A stretch of DNA of 64,000 nt from Berberis thunbergii (GCA_003290165.1 QNQO01000678.1:62001-126000); one strand, 5' to 3'; shown: positions 10,323-21,745, counted from the stretch's first letter. Made by a program: numbers and translations. The notes: generated from the letters alone by a model not told the origin.

Positions 10323-10900
10323 TTACTGTTCATGAACAGTAAACTGAGTCTATTTGTCCTACGTGGCAACAACTTATATGATGGCAACAACTTAAAATAC
10401 AAATCCTCTACCCGCAGGCAAACTCATGAACTCAAAAAACTAAAAAAAACTCAAACTCAGACTTTCCCTCCCACTCTCCACCTCTCCAAACTCAGACTTT
10501 CCCTCCCACTCTCCACCTCTCTAAACTCAAATCCTCTCATCTACTCTCCACCTCTCCAAACTCAGACTTTCCCTCCCATCTACATCTCAACACCTCTCTG
10601 CTTCTCCATCTCAAATCCTCTCTGCTTCTCCATTTTCTCCTCTGCTGAATGAAGGAGTCCATCTTCTCATCTGCTGCGTGAAGGAGTCCTCTTCACCTCT
10701 CTGCGTGATTTGCGTGAAGGAGTCCACCTCTCTGCTTCACCATCTTCCCCTCTGCCTGATTTGCTGCGTGAAAGTAGCACCTCTCAACTCCAATTCTTCT
10801 TCATCTTTGAATTCCTCATTTTCTATTTAAGAGGTATATTCAAGGGTCAAATCAGATCCAAAGAATACCTTATCTTGCTTAACTGGGATTCTTTTATGCT
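10323..10900 (+). repeat. Dispersed leader-like block, copy 2 (perfect palindrome plus CT-rich tandem repeats)
   Basis: It opens with a perfect 20-base palindrome (10323-10342), then TTTGTCCTACGTGGCAACAA as in copy 1. From 10440 to 10640 a unit of about 35-60 bases built from CTCAGACTTTCCCTCC and CACTCTCCACCTCTCC is repeated at least four times, followed by repeats of GTGAAGGAGTCC. A GAGGTATATT junction could be a splice donor. No coding frame follows. It looks like a transcribed leader of a non-coding repeat. Confidence 0.6.
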
Positions 10901-11470
10901 TCGAAATACTGGGCAAAGTTAGATTTGATGATTCCATGTTTAACTGGGATTCTTTTATGCTTCGCCCTGGGATTTAGTGACAACCTTTCTCACTGCCATG
11001 TACATTGTATAAGTTCTTCTTTGATCTTTAATAGATTCTCTCTTTACCGTTTTGCTTGATCAAAAAAATATATATATAACAACGACAATTCATATAACTT
11101 TAAATGTGAGATTTCCCACATAAGGTTGTTGGTAGAGAGATATTCTAGGGGACAAGGAAGAGTTAGTCAGTATTATAGATTATGTCTTATAACCCATGTT
11201 AGTAGGTCGTAAGCATCTCTTAAGAGTTAGTCATTTTCTATTTAAAAGCTCTTTGTTTGATGAAATTCCTCTATGATTAAAGGTCATTAGATTTAAATTC
11301 CTCTATGATTATTGAGTCCAAAGGGACTAAGGGAGCTCTATGATTAAAGGTCATTAGATTGAGATTATATATAACACAGAGGATGTCAATTCTCAGTAGT
11401 AGTTCTAATGGTGATCTTGATTTAAAGTGCCCATGGTCTGGACAGTGATGGTTTTGATTGTTGGACACAA
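10901..11470. other. Spacer, short local duplications only
   Basis: There are duplicated phrases such as TTTAACTGGGATTCTTTTATGC (broken by 1-2 changes) at 10880 and 10940, and CTATGATTAAAGGTCATTAG at 11270 and 11340. No gene is seen. Confidence 0.5.
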
Positions 11471-11477
11471 ACACCTG

Positions 11478-13245
11478 CAACGTATGTCAATGTGGGCTTT
11501 TTTTAATTTATGATTCCTCATTGGTTCAGTTGCATTCTCATAAGAAGAGGTTTATGATATCTCTTCAGCCCAGTTGTTTGAAATTGAGTGTTTAAAAAAA
11601 TGTACATTGAGTGTTTCAAATTGTTTAAGTTCTTTTGGTGCATTGGGTTGAATAATTGATTAAACAAGACGTTCAAATGCAGGCTTGAAAACTGTTTCAC
11701 AAGTCCTTCATCATTGATCCTCCCTCACTTTTCTCTTATCTTTGGAAGGTAAACATATTTGCCTTCATTTTATTTGTTGTTATAAAGTAGTAAAGCATTG
11801 ATTTTATTTGTCTAAGGCTGTAGTGTTGTAGATGCACAAAATATGTTTGATGAAATTCCTCTTTCAACAAACTCTGCTAAATTCTTCTTTATTTGAAATG
11901 CCCATTTTCTTTGATTAAGTAATGGTCGGGCTATAAGGGTATTATTGGGTCTTCAAAGAAATGGTCTATCCTCATTGAGTGTTTGAACTGAAAAAAAATA
12001 TCAATTTACAGTACAATAAAGGAAAAAAGAGATCTCTTCAGCCCAGTTGTTTGTTTAATAATAAAGAGTTTTTGTAATTTTTTAAGTTCTTTTGGTGCAT
12101 GGAGTTTTTGTAATTATTAGGGCAATGTATGTCAATGTTAGACTTAATTCTCTAGGTTGTCATCTCTGAGGGCAGAGTTTGCACTCTGTCAAACACAAAC
12201 ACCTGCAAGCATGACTCTGATTTATGATGCAACGTATGTCAATGTGGGCTTTTTTTTAATTTATGATTCCTCATTGGTTCAGTTGCATTCTCATAAGAAA
12301 AGAGTACATGAAGTGCGGGTGACGATGGTTTTATGGATGACATCTGAGTGTTTGTGATTAGTATGTTATTACTGTTTGGATAGATGGTTGTCTGCATCAG
12401 TTGCTGATCCTTCAAATTCTGTTTCTTCTTTATTTGAACTGGAAAAAAAAATTGTACATTACAGTAAAGGCAAAAAGATATCTCTTCAGCCCAGTTGTTT
12501 GAAATTGAGTGTATGAAAAATTGTACATTGAGTGTTTCAAATTGTTTAAGTTCTTTTGGTGCATGGGGTTGAATATTGATTAAACAAGACGTGCAAATGC
12601 AGGCTTGAAGATTGTTTCACAAGTCCTTCATCATTGATCCTCCCTCACTTTTCTCTTATCTTTGGAAGGTAAACATATTTGCCTTGATTTTATTTGTTGT
12701 TATAAAGTAGTGATGATTTTATTTGTCTAAGGCTGTAGTGTTGTAGATGCACAAAATATGTTTGATGAAATTCATCTTTGAACAATTTATGTTTCTTCAT
12801 TATTTGAACAAACTCTGCTAAATTCTGCTTTATTTGAAATGTCCATTTTCTTTGATTAAGTAATGGTCGAGCTATAAGGGTATTATTGGGTCTGTAATCC
12901 TTCAAAGAAATGGTCTATCCTCATTGAGTGTTTGAACTGAAAAAAATATCTATTTGAGTACAGTAAAGGAAAAAAGAGATCTCTTTAGCCCAGTTGTTTG
13001 TTTAATAATATAGAGTTTTTGTAATTGTTTAAGTTCTTTTGGTGCATGGGGTTCAATAATTGATTAAACAAAACGTGCAAATGCAGGCTTTTTCATATCA
13101 GCTTCATCTTTTATGAATTTGTTGCTGGCAAGCTTGAAGATTGTTTCACAAGTCCTTCATCATGGATCCTCCGTCACTTTTCTCTTATCTTTGGAAGGTA
13201 AACATATTTGCCTTCATTTTATTTGTTGTTATAAAGTAGTGAAGA
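11478..13245 (+). repeat. Irregular tandem duplication of a 0.75-0.95 kb block
   Basis: The phrase ACGTATGTCAATGTGGGC occurs at 11480 and 12234. CTCTTCAGCCCAGTTGTTTG occurs at about 11561, 12034 and 12482, with a variant at 12980. The stretch CAAGTCCTTCATCATTGATC to TTTGGAAGGTAAACATATTTG occurs three times (about 11700, 12620, 13150). Spacings of about 750, 920 and 500 bases show overlapping unequal duplications. There is no protein; the GAAGGTAAAC junctions resemble splice donors. Confidence 0.8.
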
Positions 13246-13690
13246 ATTGATTTTATTTGTTGATTTTATTTCGTATTAGTTATCTCAGGCTGTACTGTTG
13301 TAGAGTTGTAACACATTAATAATTGATTATTTATTGAGTTCACCCACAAAAATGGTTAGGTTTAATTGGGTGTAGAATTTCTATGGGTGTATTTGATTTC
13401 TATGGGTGATTTGATTTCTTTTGTTGCCTGGGTTTGGTGTTTTAGTAGTTTCAGAGACTGAGTATAGGATGTGATGTTGGTGCTATGTAAATTTGATAGT
13501 TAGTCCTATTGTAAGATAGAATTTAAAACATTGAGAAATTTCTTGTGTGCGCCATGCAAATTATGTTCATAGAAGGGTACACAATCCCCCGTCCTCTAAT
13601 TTTTTCCCTAAAGTTGAGCATGTGCAACACACATTTTACATCTATGTGTGTGTTTGATTTTACAACTAGGATTTTTGTATGCTCTGGATT
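13246..13690. other. Spacer sharing a segment with 16.2 kb
   Basis: 13500-13600, with TTAAAACATTGAGAAATTTC and AGGGTACACAATCCCCCGTCC, is repeated at 16190-16290. No gene is seen. Confidence 0.55.
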
Positions 13691-15460
13691 TTTTGATTCC
13701 TTGCTTGGAGGCAGGCTACCTGCCTTTTCAAGCATGCTAAATCTTTTTATTACTTTATAAGTTCGTTAAAAAAACGACCACTAAGCCTACTTGCCTTTTC
13801 AAGCATGCTGCCTGCAAGCAAGCAAACTGCCTGCCTACCTGCAAGCATGCTGCCTGCAAGCAAGCAAGCTACCTGCCTGCATCACAACACTTTAATGGAA
13901 GGTAACCGACTTTTAAATTCATTGTCCCTTCCATGAAGTTCCTAAATTTTTTAGTACTATATAAGTTCGTTAAAAAAATTACCACTAAGCCTACCTGCCT
14001 GTTCAAGCATGTTGCCTGCAAGCGAGCAAGCTTCCTGCCTGCAAACAAACAAGCTGCCTGCCTGCCTACAAGCATCAGAACACTTCAATGGACGGTAAAA
14101 GACTTTTAAGTTCACTGTCCCTTCAATGAAATTGCTAAATCTTTTTAGTACTATATAAGTTCGTTAAAAAAATGACCACTAAGCCTACCTGCCTGTAAGC
14201 ATCAGAACAATTCAATGGAAGGTAAAACACTTTTAAGTTCACTGCCCCTTCCATGAAGTTGCTAAATCTTTTTATTACTTTATAAGTTCGTTAAAAAACG
14301 ACCAGTAAGCCTACCTGCCTTTTCAAGCATGCTGTCTGCAAGCAAGCAAGTTGTCTGCCTGCCTGCCTGCATCAGAACACTTCAATGGAAGGTAACCGAC
14401 TTTTAAATTCACTGTCCCTTCCATGAAGTTGCTAAATTTTTTTAGTACTATATAAGTTCGTTAAAAAATTACCACTAAGCCTACCTGCCTGTTCAAGCAT
14501 GCTGCCTGCAAACGAGCAAGCTTCCTGCCTGCAAGCATTAGAACACTTCGATGGAAGGTAAAAGACTTTTAAGTTCACTGTCCCTTCAATGAAGTCGTTA
14601 AATCTTTTTAGTACTATATAAGTTATTTAAAAAAATGACCACTAAGCCTACCTGCCTGTTCAAGCATGCTGCAAGCAAGCAACCTGCCTGCCTGTAAGCA
14701 TCAGAACACTTCAATGGAAGGTAAAACACTTTTAAGTTCACTGTCCCTTCCATGAAGTTGCTAAATCTTTTTATTACTATATAATTTCGTTAATAAAACG
14801 ACCACTAAGCCTACCTGCCTTTTCAAGCATGCTGCCTGCAAGCAAGCACAAGCAAGCAAGCTGCCTGCCTGCAAGCATCAGAACACTTCAATGGAAGGTA
14901 ACAGACTTTTAAATTCACTCTCCCTTCCATGAAGTTGCTAAAAAAATTTATTACTATATAAGTTCGTTAAAAAAATGACCACTACGCCTACCTGCCTGTT
15001 CAAGCATGTTGCCTGCAAGCGAGCAAGCTTCCTGCATGCATGCCTGCAAGCAAGCAAGCTGTCTGCCTACCTGCAAGCATCAGAACACTTCAATGGAAGG
15101 TAAAATACTTTTAAGTTCACTTTCCCTTCAATGAAGTTGCTAAATCTTTTTAGTACTATATAAGTTCGTTAAAAAAAAGACCACTAAGCCTACCTGCCTG
15201 TTCAAGCATGTTGCCTGCAAGCAAGCAAGCTGCCTGCCTGCCTGCATCAGAACACTTCAATGGAAGGTAACAGACTTTTAAATTCACTGTCCCTTCCATG
15301 AAGTTGCTAAATTTTTTTAGTACTATATAAGTTCGTTAAAAAAATGATCACTAAGCCTACCTGCCTGTTCTAGCATGCTGCCTGCAACCAAGCAAGCTGT
15401 CTGTCTCCCTGCCTGCAAGCTTCAGAACACTTCCATGGAAGGTAAAAGACTTTTAAGTTC
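13691..15460 (+). repeat. Minisatellite array, 128-206 bp monomers (about 10 copies)
   Basis: Each monomer holds, in order: GAACACTTCAATGGAAGGTA, ACTTTTAAGTTCACTGTCCC, TTCCATGAAGTTGCTAAATC, TTTTTAGTACTATATAAG, TTCGTTAAAAAAATGACCAC, TAAGCCTACCTGCCTGTTCA, then a variable block of CTGC and AAGC tetramers. Copies of GTTCGTTAAA begin near 13761, 13967, 14159, 14287, 14457, 14963, 15167 and 15336, with diverged ones between. The variable spacing comes mostly from the tetramer block. Further monomers of the same family lie at 21005-21112, 25506-25800 and 26370-26640. Confidence 0.9.
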
Positions 15461-16430
15461 GTTTGGAGGAGTTTTGGTTTCTTCTTCCCGCGTAACTCAG
15501 AACAAGGAGAGTGGCAGGTTTGTTGGTGCTGGACCAATGGCATACGACGTACATCCGCCACGGGGAAGTGTAGAGGCAGACATGAGCTGGCTGAGTCTTT
15601 GCGGCAACGTGGGCATGGATCAGCTGCGCGAAACTGATTCTTCAAATATTCTTCAAATAGTAGTTTCACGTGCCCTAATTAAAACAACGTTTGGAAGAGT
15701 TTGGTTTCTTCTTCCAGCGTAACTCAGAACAAGGAAACTTTTCACTTTAGTTCAATGATTCGCTCAAATGCACACTCTCTTCATCGAGGCAACCTTCAAT
15801 CCATCCATGGCACAAGAGAGCAAAACTACGTTTAGTGGTTTGTTTAATAGAGGAAAGGATTTGTATTCAACCACCATGAAATTCCGATGTGTGCACCTGG
15901 ATATCATACTGTTGAGTTTAAGAAGTAGAACGATTATGGAAAATGAAGGGACAGTCCTGATGAATATATTAATTTTCAAGGGTCACTATTTAGAGGCGGT
16001 TCTGGATCAACAAAGTTTGATCTTGAATAATCAATCAACAATGATTCTCTAATGTGTTGGATCAAGGGGAATTATCAATGATGTACAATTCTTCTTTGTT
16101 ATCAAAGGGTTATGGTTTTGTTTACAACGTTTTTTCTTTTTTGAATATGCATTTTCTCTAATGTGTTGGATTAGGACAATGTGATAGTTAGTCCTATTGT
16201 TTATCCATTTTAAAACATTGAGAAATTTTCTTCGTGCGCCATGGAAATTATGTTAATAAAAGGGTACACAATCCCCCGTCCTTTTTCGATGGGACTAATT
16301 TTCCTAGGAGAGTGGCAGGCTTGATCATGGGGATGCGTAGAAATAGTTTTTTCGGGCATTCGCGGCTCTTCATGATTTTGCACACCGGCTGGGAGAAATG
16401 TAGAGGCATTCAGCTGGGGCGAGTATGCGG
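15461..16430. other. Mixed repeat DNA, no gene recognised
   Basis: TTTGGTTTCTTCTTCC followed by GCGTAACTCAGAACAAGGA occurs twice (15474 and 15700). The frame 15375-15722 is open but partly made of minisatellite and unlike any family I know. 16200-16290 repeats the 13.5-kb segment. Confidence 0.4.
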
Positions 16431-17160
16431 ACTGTGGGACATTTATGTCCCACTGCCCGCTGTGTCATGCTGCTGTTGGTTTGGACTGCAGGGACGCTCC
16501 CGTGTTATGGGATGCACTGCTGTTGCACCAAGCAATTTGCTGCTTTCACTCTGATGCTCTGCCATGGGGCGAGATTGCAGAGTGTGGTTTGGTTGGATTG
16601 CAGGACCGCGCGAATGGATGAATGGAAGGTGTGTGTTGCGATGGTGAAGCTTCTATTCGCGGATGATCCGCACACTGCAGCACAGAGTGCGTCCCAAACA
16701 GGGTGCGCTGCTGTTTCAGCGTGGTCTGCGTTGCAGACAGAGGGCGCTGCTGTCCGGGTTGCTGAGAGCTGGCTACTTGGTTCTAAGGACAAGGTTCTAA
16801 GTGGGTGCGGTGCTGCTTCAGCGTGGTCTGCGAAGCACACTGCAGTACATAGTGCGCTGCTATTTCAGTCTGCGAAGCACACTGTAGCGCACTATTATTT
16901 CAGTCTGTGAAGCACACTGCAGCACAGAGTACGCTGCTATTTCAGTCTGCGAAGCACACTGCAGCGCACTACTATTTCAGGCTATGAATCACACTGCAGC
17001 ACAGAGTGCGCTGCTATTTCAGTCTGCGAGGCACACTGCAGCACAGTGTGCGCTGCTATTTCAGCGTGGTATGCGTTGTAGACAGAGTGCGCTGCTATTC
17101 CCAGACAGAGTGCGTTGTTATTTCAGCGTGGCCTACATACGTGCTGTTTCTGGCCGCAAC
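16431..17160 (+). repeat. GC-rich minisatellite block, forward copy
   Basis: The composition changes sharply from the AT-rich surroundings. From 16680 on, units of CACTGCAGCACAGAGTGCGC plus TGCTATTTCAGTCTGCGAAG recur with a period of roughly 50-65 bases. The more complex left part (16600-16790) is homologous, inverted, to 18653-18900. An open frame of 161 codons exists, but its Ala/Ser/His-rich product follows from the repeat. Confidence 0.75.
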
Positions 17161-17837
17161 GTGTTTTTCATCGTGCGCGTTTAGGATTGCCCCAGCTCTA
17201 ATAAACGTTCAGTACCCACTGCCAAAGGAAACTTCAACTCAGATGACTTGATTCCAGAATTCGCATGTAGGAATATTCAAGAAATGTCTCTGCCATTTTA
17301 CTGTGAAATTTTACTGCCACATCATTTTTCACTTGGTGGATAGTTTCCCGATAATCAACTTTTTTTCAATAGGCTGTTAATAAAGCGACTAATCATAGGG
17401 CATTGAGAAGATATGCTTTGGAATGAAGAATTCAACTAAATGAATGAAAAAAAAAAAGGTTCAACTCTAAACTGTTTCTTTCTTCTTTCTTTCTATTTCA
17501 TCGGAAACAATACATTGCATGGGAGTTGTTCTTATTCAAGACATCTGGAATTCTCCTTTCTTGATTAAGGAAACCAGCAATCCAAATGATAACTTTTTGT
17601 GGTGTATGTCAACAAAGGATAAAAAATTCATTTTCCGATTCCTAAGGTTGCGGTCTATCAGTTGGGTCAGTCTATCAGTTGGGTCAGTCTATTAGTCTAT
17701 CAGTTGGGTTAGTGAACTGGAGATTGGACTGTCTTGCACGCAAGACAAGTGCAGTCTGGGTCCAGGTGCTGTATGGGACTGGGTGCTATCTGCAAGAACA
17801 ATATTTTTGCTCCCTGTTTTTCAAAGTGGGACGTGGA
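17161..17837. other. Spacer with a short tandem repeat
   Basis: At 17650-17710 the phrase GTCTATCAGTTGGGTCA is repeated three to four times. The rest is AT-rich without genes. Confidence 0.5.
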
Positions 17838-18188
17838 AATCAAAGTGCTCATGAAAAAATAAATAAAAATAAGGTTGGTGGATCCAATGAGTGTCAAATG
17901 TTTTTCACATATTCTCCAATGATTCATTTCTGGAACATTGATAGGCACATGAATGGTGGAATCAATTGTGCAATATATGGCTTTCGGCATTTTTCGTTCT
18001 TATGTGTAGAATAATGTGGAAATTGATATTTTGTATGTGTTTTAGCAAAATGCCTTATTGTACTTACTACATGTTAGTTGTATTTTTGTTAAAAATGTCC
18101 ATTATACTATTTTTTAATATTTCAAATTTTTTATTGTAATAGGGTCGACTGGATCCTCTGTTAGTTAAGTTGCATTCCTTTCTCATAA

Positions 18189-18222
<34 letters not shown>

Positions 18223-18652
18223 AATGGTTCCATACCTGCTGTTTTTACTTTTCTGCCAAGTAGATTATCCTTTCTTAATTCTCTTACTTTATGTCGTGAC
18301 TTCCTTTTTACGAACTCTTCAAAAAATCATTGTTTCTATTTTGTAGACTTATCGAAAATGAATATTTAGGTCTAAAAAATAGTATTCTGGATCAGCCATA
18401 TTACTTTCAAGCTATGGTTGTCTTACTTGCATGAACTGCAAGGTAATTTATGGTTCATTATGTGCAATGCTTCCAAACCTGTCAATTCATAAGAAAAATG
18501 TTGTTTTTATTTTTCTGCTGAGTAGTTTATCCTTTCTTATTCTCTTACTTATATGTGTTACATCGAACTCTGCTGAGTAATTTATCCTTTCTTATTCTCT
18601 TACTTTTATGTGTCTACATCTGAATAATCAATTGGTTGGTGTGTGTTACCAA
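17838..18652 (+). repeat. 0.8-kb dispersed repeat, copy 2
   Basis: Nearly identical to 8262-9062, including TTCACATATTCTCCAATGAT and the GT microsatellite, which is longer here (18191-18222). The match stops sharply at GTGTGTTACCA, after which this copy continues into the inverted GC-rich block and copy 1 continues into other sequence. Confidence 0.9.
18191..18222. repeat. (GT)n microsatellite
   Basis: About 16 units. The homologous places at 8617 and 9304 have 8-9 units, so the repeat length differs between copies of the same dispersed repeat. Confidence 0.9.
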
Positions 18653-19165
18653 GCAGTCAGCTCCCAGCAACCCGGACAGCACCAATGCAAGCTCTGTTTC
18701 GCAACAGCGTGCAGAAAACCCCCAAGCCTCCCAATGCAGAGCACTCTGACAGCACCAATGCATAGCACCTGACAGCACCAGCACCAAAGCAGAGCACTCT
18801 GACACTGCAGCGCACCCTGCCTGGGTCTGTGCTGCAGTGTTCGGATCACCAACGCAGCACACATCTTCCATACGCGCGTTCCTGCGACAAAGCCAGAATA
18901 TGCGCCGGACTGCCCAAAACAGCCAGCGTACACACGCTCCAACCGCATGGTGCAGCATCTCAGCAGGCCGCAAACTTAGCAGGCTGCAGGACTCAGAAAA
19001 CAACAACATCTTCAGGTCGTGTCCACACAGCACAGACCGCAGCATCGCAACACAGACCGCAGCAAACATCTGTATCGCAGCAGCGTGCTCGTAGCCAGCC
19101 TCCCGACCCTGGACAACACCCAGCACTCGGCACCATCTCATCCAGCCACAGCCTCGCATCAGGTC
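18653..19165 (-). repeat. GC-rich block, inverted copy
   Basis: The complement of this stretch matches 16600-16790. Both contain GCTGTCCGGGTTGCTGRGAGCTGRCT (with small changes), a CACTGCAGCGCACC/GGGTGCGCTGC element, and deduced peptides NTAAQTQAGCAAVSECSAL and HTAAQSASQTGCAAVSAWSAL. The two lie about 2 kb apart in opposite orientation with the 0.8-kb repeat between them. Confidence 0.7.
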
Positions 19166-19889
19166 GCATCATGTTGCATGTTGTTATAGGTATGTTTCAT
19201 TTTTTTTGAATTTCAGTCAAAGCAGTTTCCTAAATGTTCATCAATTACTGGGACATTTATATTCCAGTAGAGAGTCCCTCTCTTTGAATGAATGTGACCC
19301 TTCTACTAACTTGCTTTTCTTAGTAATCAACCTTAAAAAGTACTCAATTAAAATGTGATGTTTGTGGTTTGTTGTGAATCCTTCTACTGACTTGTTTTTC
19401 TTCAAATGTTTAATTAACTCATTTCCTTCAAATGGTTAATTAACTCATTTTTTCAGATGTTGACTACTCATGGTGATTTTTTTCTTCTTTCAACAACCAT
19501 ATAACTAAGCATGTATACTCTCATTCTACACGTTGTTTTATTTTTTTGGGATTTCATTTTCTACTGTTGAATGTTGTGATAGGGGGTTTTCCTAGCGCCT
19601 CTACGTCTTTATCAAATCTCTTCTTTTTTTCACTTTTGGGTTTCAATAGCAAAAGAAATTTGGGAAAATGTTGTCACGGGTATGTGAAATTTGGTCTATT
19701 GTTTTGATGGGTAAGTTGAATTTGGTTGAATATTGAAAATTTTGAGACTGTATATTGCAAAGGTTAATTGTTGAAGTTAATTGAATGTTATGATTGGGTA
19801 TGTTGAATTTATGTTGCAAATTTTGAGATTGTTGAATTTGGATGGTTGATTATTGCAAAAGTTTATAAAGGTTTAAATAGGGTATTCAC
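19166..19889. other. AT-rich spacer, nothing recognised
   Basis: It contains short repeats of TTAATTAACTCATTT and many TTGAATTTGG/TTGTTGAA words, intron-like in composition. No gene is seen. Confidence 0.45.
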
Positions 19890-20445
19890 TAGGGGTGGGC
19901 AAAAACCGATTTAAATTCGGTAAATCGACCGAACCGATTTTCAAATTCGGTTCGGTAACCGAACCGAAATATGAGTAGAGAGAAAATAATTTAAACCGAA
20001 CCGATTATAAACGGTTCAAAATCGGTTTGCGGTTTTGAACCGACCAATTTATAACCGAACCGACCGATTAATTAAATATATATAAATAACTAAATAAAAA
20101 GTAGGTGTCAATACTTGATTAGTGCAACAAATGCATTGCAATACACCCTGTTGCACTAAATCACCCAATTCTCTCAAAGTTTTCAATTTTGGGCTAAAAA
20201 TTGAGTCTATAAAAAAATTGGACCTGTAAAAAAATTGGATATGTTTTAATGAAAGTCTTTCAAATGCTTGAGCCTGAAATTTCGGTCCAACCGAACCGAA
20301 CCGATCCGAAATTCGGTTCAACCTAATTCATCGGTTTACAAATACAAAATTCAGTTTCGGTTTGGGTTTTGGACAAACCAAATTAAATCGGTTCGAAATC
20401 GGTTTGGGGCTCAAAACCGAACCGAACCGACATTGCCCACCCCTA
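19890..20445. mobile_element. Non-autonomous hAT element with 8-bp target duplication
   Basis: The ends are TAGGGGTGGGCAA and its complement TTGCCCACCCCTA. The flanks at 19882-19889 and 20446-20453 are the same 8 bases, GTATTCAC, the length typical of hAT transposons. Inside, CGGTTCGGT and ACCGAACCGA repeats crowd both ends in inverted order. The 556-bp element has no transposase frame, so it would depend on one supplied elsewhere. Confidence 0.92.
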
Positions 20446-20453
20446 GTATTCAC

Positions 20454-21004
20454 AATTTCATGGTTCTGGATTTTTTTTTTTTTTTTCATTTTCCCTGAAG
20501 TTTGATGGTTATGATGGCATTCAAAAATATTACCATCCACAACAATGGCATCCAAATGGCCCTGATTTCTCTTCCATGGCTGCAAGTGGCAAGTATTTTG
20601 TGATGTCTATAAAATTTTAAGCTGAAAAATGTTCTTGATTTGGTCTTTTTTTTTTAATCTCTTCTCCTTTCATTCTTCGATTCGGTGGAGTTGGAGGAAG
20701 GGTGAAGCCGAAGAGGAAAAGTAAGATCATTTTTCTTCAGATTTGAACAACACACGGTTTGCTTTTTTTTTTCCAGATCTCTTCGCTCTTAAGGCCCTTC
20801 TTCTTTTTAATTTTTTTTTTTCAAATCTCTTCTCCTCACTCTCTCCTTTCATTCTTCCATTCGGTGGAGGAGGAAGAAGAGAGGTGAAGCCGAAATAGGT
20901 AATTGAGGATTAGCATTGTGTTTTGGTGCAATTGTGATTTTGTTGAAGACAGTTTTTCATTTAATTTGATTTGTTATTTTTTTATTTGATTAGAGACACA
21001 AACA
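20454..21004 (+). other. Spacer with a possible captured coding scrap and a local duplication
   Basis: 20495-20590 reads FDGYDGIQKYYHPQQWHPN followed by GPDFSSMAASGK without a stop, which looks coding but is not recognised. CCTTTCATTCTTCGATTCGG with the following GGTGAAGCCGAA occurs at 20667 and again at 20845. Several T-runs are present. Confidence 0.35.
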
Positions 21005-21112
21005 AAGGACCACTAAGTCTACCTGCCTGTTCAAGCATGCTGCCTGCAAGCAAGCAAGCTGCCTGCCTGCCTGCCTGCCTGCCTGCAAGCATCAGAACAC
21101 TTCAATGGAAGG
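21005..21112 (+). repeat. Minisatellite monomer left of the Copia insertion
   Basis: The same monomer family as at 13.7-15.4 kb, ending TTCAATGGAAGG where the Copia LTR begins. It continues at 25506 after the element. Confidence 0.9.
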
Positions 21113-21268
21113 TGTTACAGTGTGTGTATATAGCTGTCAATTAGGTTAACTGTAGAGATCCTAAATTGATATAGTTTCCTAGAATAACCTCAATAGTTTG
21201 TATATAAATACATGCTATATTCTCAATAAGAAATACAAGAAAGAGTATTCTCTTAATATTGACTAACA
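21113..21268 (+). repeat. Copia 5' LTR
   Basis: It starts TGTTACAGTG and ends GACTAACA, so it has the TG..CA ends. A TATAAATACA element at about 21200 could be its TATA box. Confidence 0.93.
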
Positions 21269-21282
21269 TGGTATCAGAGCCA
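21269..21282 (+). other. Copia primer binding site (initiator Met tRNA)
   Basis: TGGTATCAGAGCCA directly follows the LTR and is the usual complement of the 3' end of initiator methionine tRNA in plant Copia elements. Confidence 0.85.
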
Positions 21283-21399
21283 TAATATTCGAAGAGATTA
21301 AATTCGAAGTTTGAAGTTAAGGCTTACCATTCGAAGTTTGCAATTTGGTTCTCCGTTCGATCCTTCGAAATTTGCAATTTGCAATTTGGTTCTCAAATC

Positions 21400-21745
21400 G
21401 ATCCAGTTAGTCGACTCCTCCAATCGACTCATCCAGTCGACTGCTCCAGTCGATCGCCTCCTTCAACCAGTCAGTCCGATCGACTCCTCCAGTCGATCCT
21501 GCCATCAATCCAACCACCAACCAGTCGACGTCAGATCGACTCCTCCAGCCAGATCGTTCGACTCTTCCAGCCAGATCGATCGACTCCTCCAGTCAGATCG
21601 ACTCCTCCAGTCGACTTGTCCAGTCGATCGAAGCACCCTCTGCTTCCAGTCGATCCACCCTCTGCTTCAAGTCGACGCTTCCAGCCAGTCGCTGCTTCCT
21701 GCCAGTGGACGCTTCCAGTCGGTTCTTCAAGTCGATTCAGTCGAT
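21400..21745 (+). repeat. TCGACTCCTCCAG repeat leader in place of Gag
   Basis: About 25 copies of short variants of CGACTCCTCCAGTCGATC fill the place where the Gag capsid gene should begin. The open frame through it gives a Ser/Pro/Arg-rich sequence of no recognisable fold. Confidence 0.75.

Noticed and set aside
13691..15460. Regularly spaced direct repeats that could be mistaken for a CRISPR array
   Set aside because: Monomers are 128-206 bp and diverge with no unique spacers between short repeats. The host is a plant and no cas genes exist.
16425..16910. 161-codon frame in the GC-rich block
   Set aside because: Its Ala/Ser/His repeats follow the 50-65 bp DNA repeat. The inverted copy gives a similar product only because of shared DNA.
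21269..21282. tRNA gene fragment
   Set aside because: Only the complement of the tRNA 3' end is present, as a primer binding site next to the LTR. No cloverleaf is found here or elsewhere in the window.
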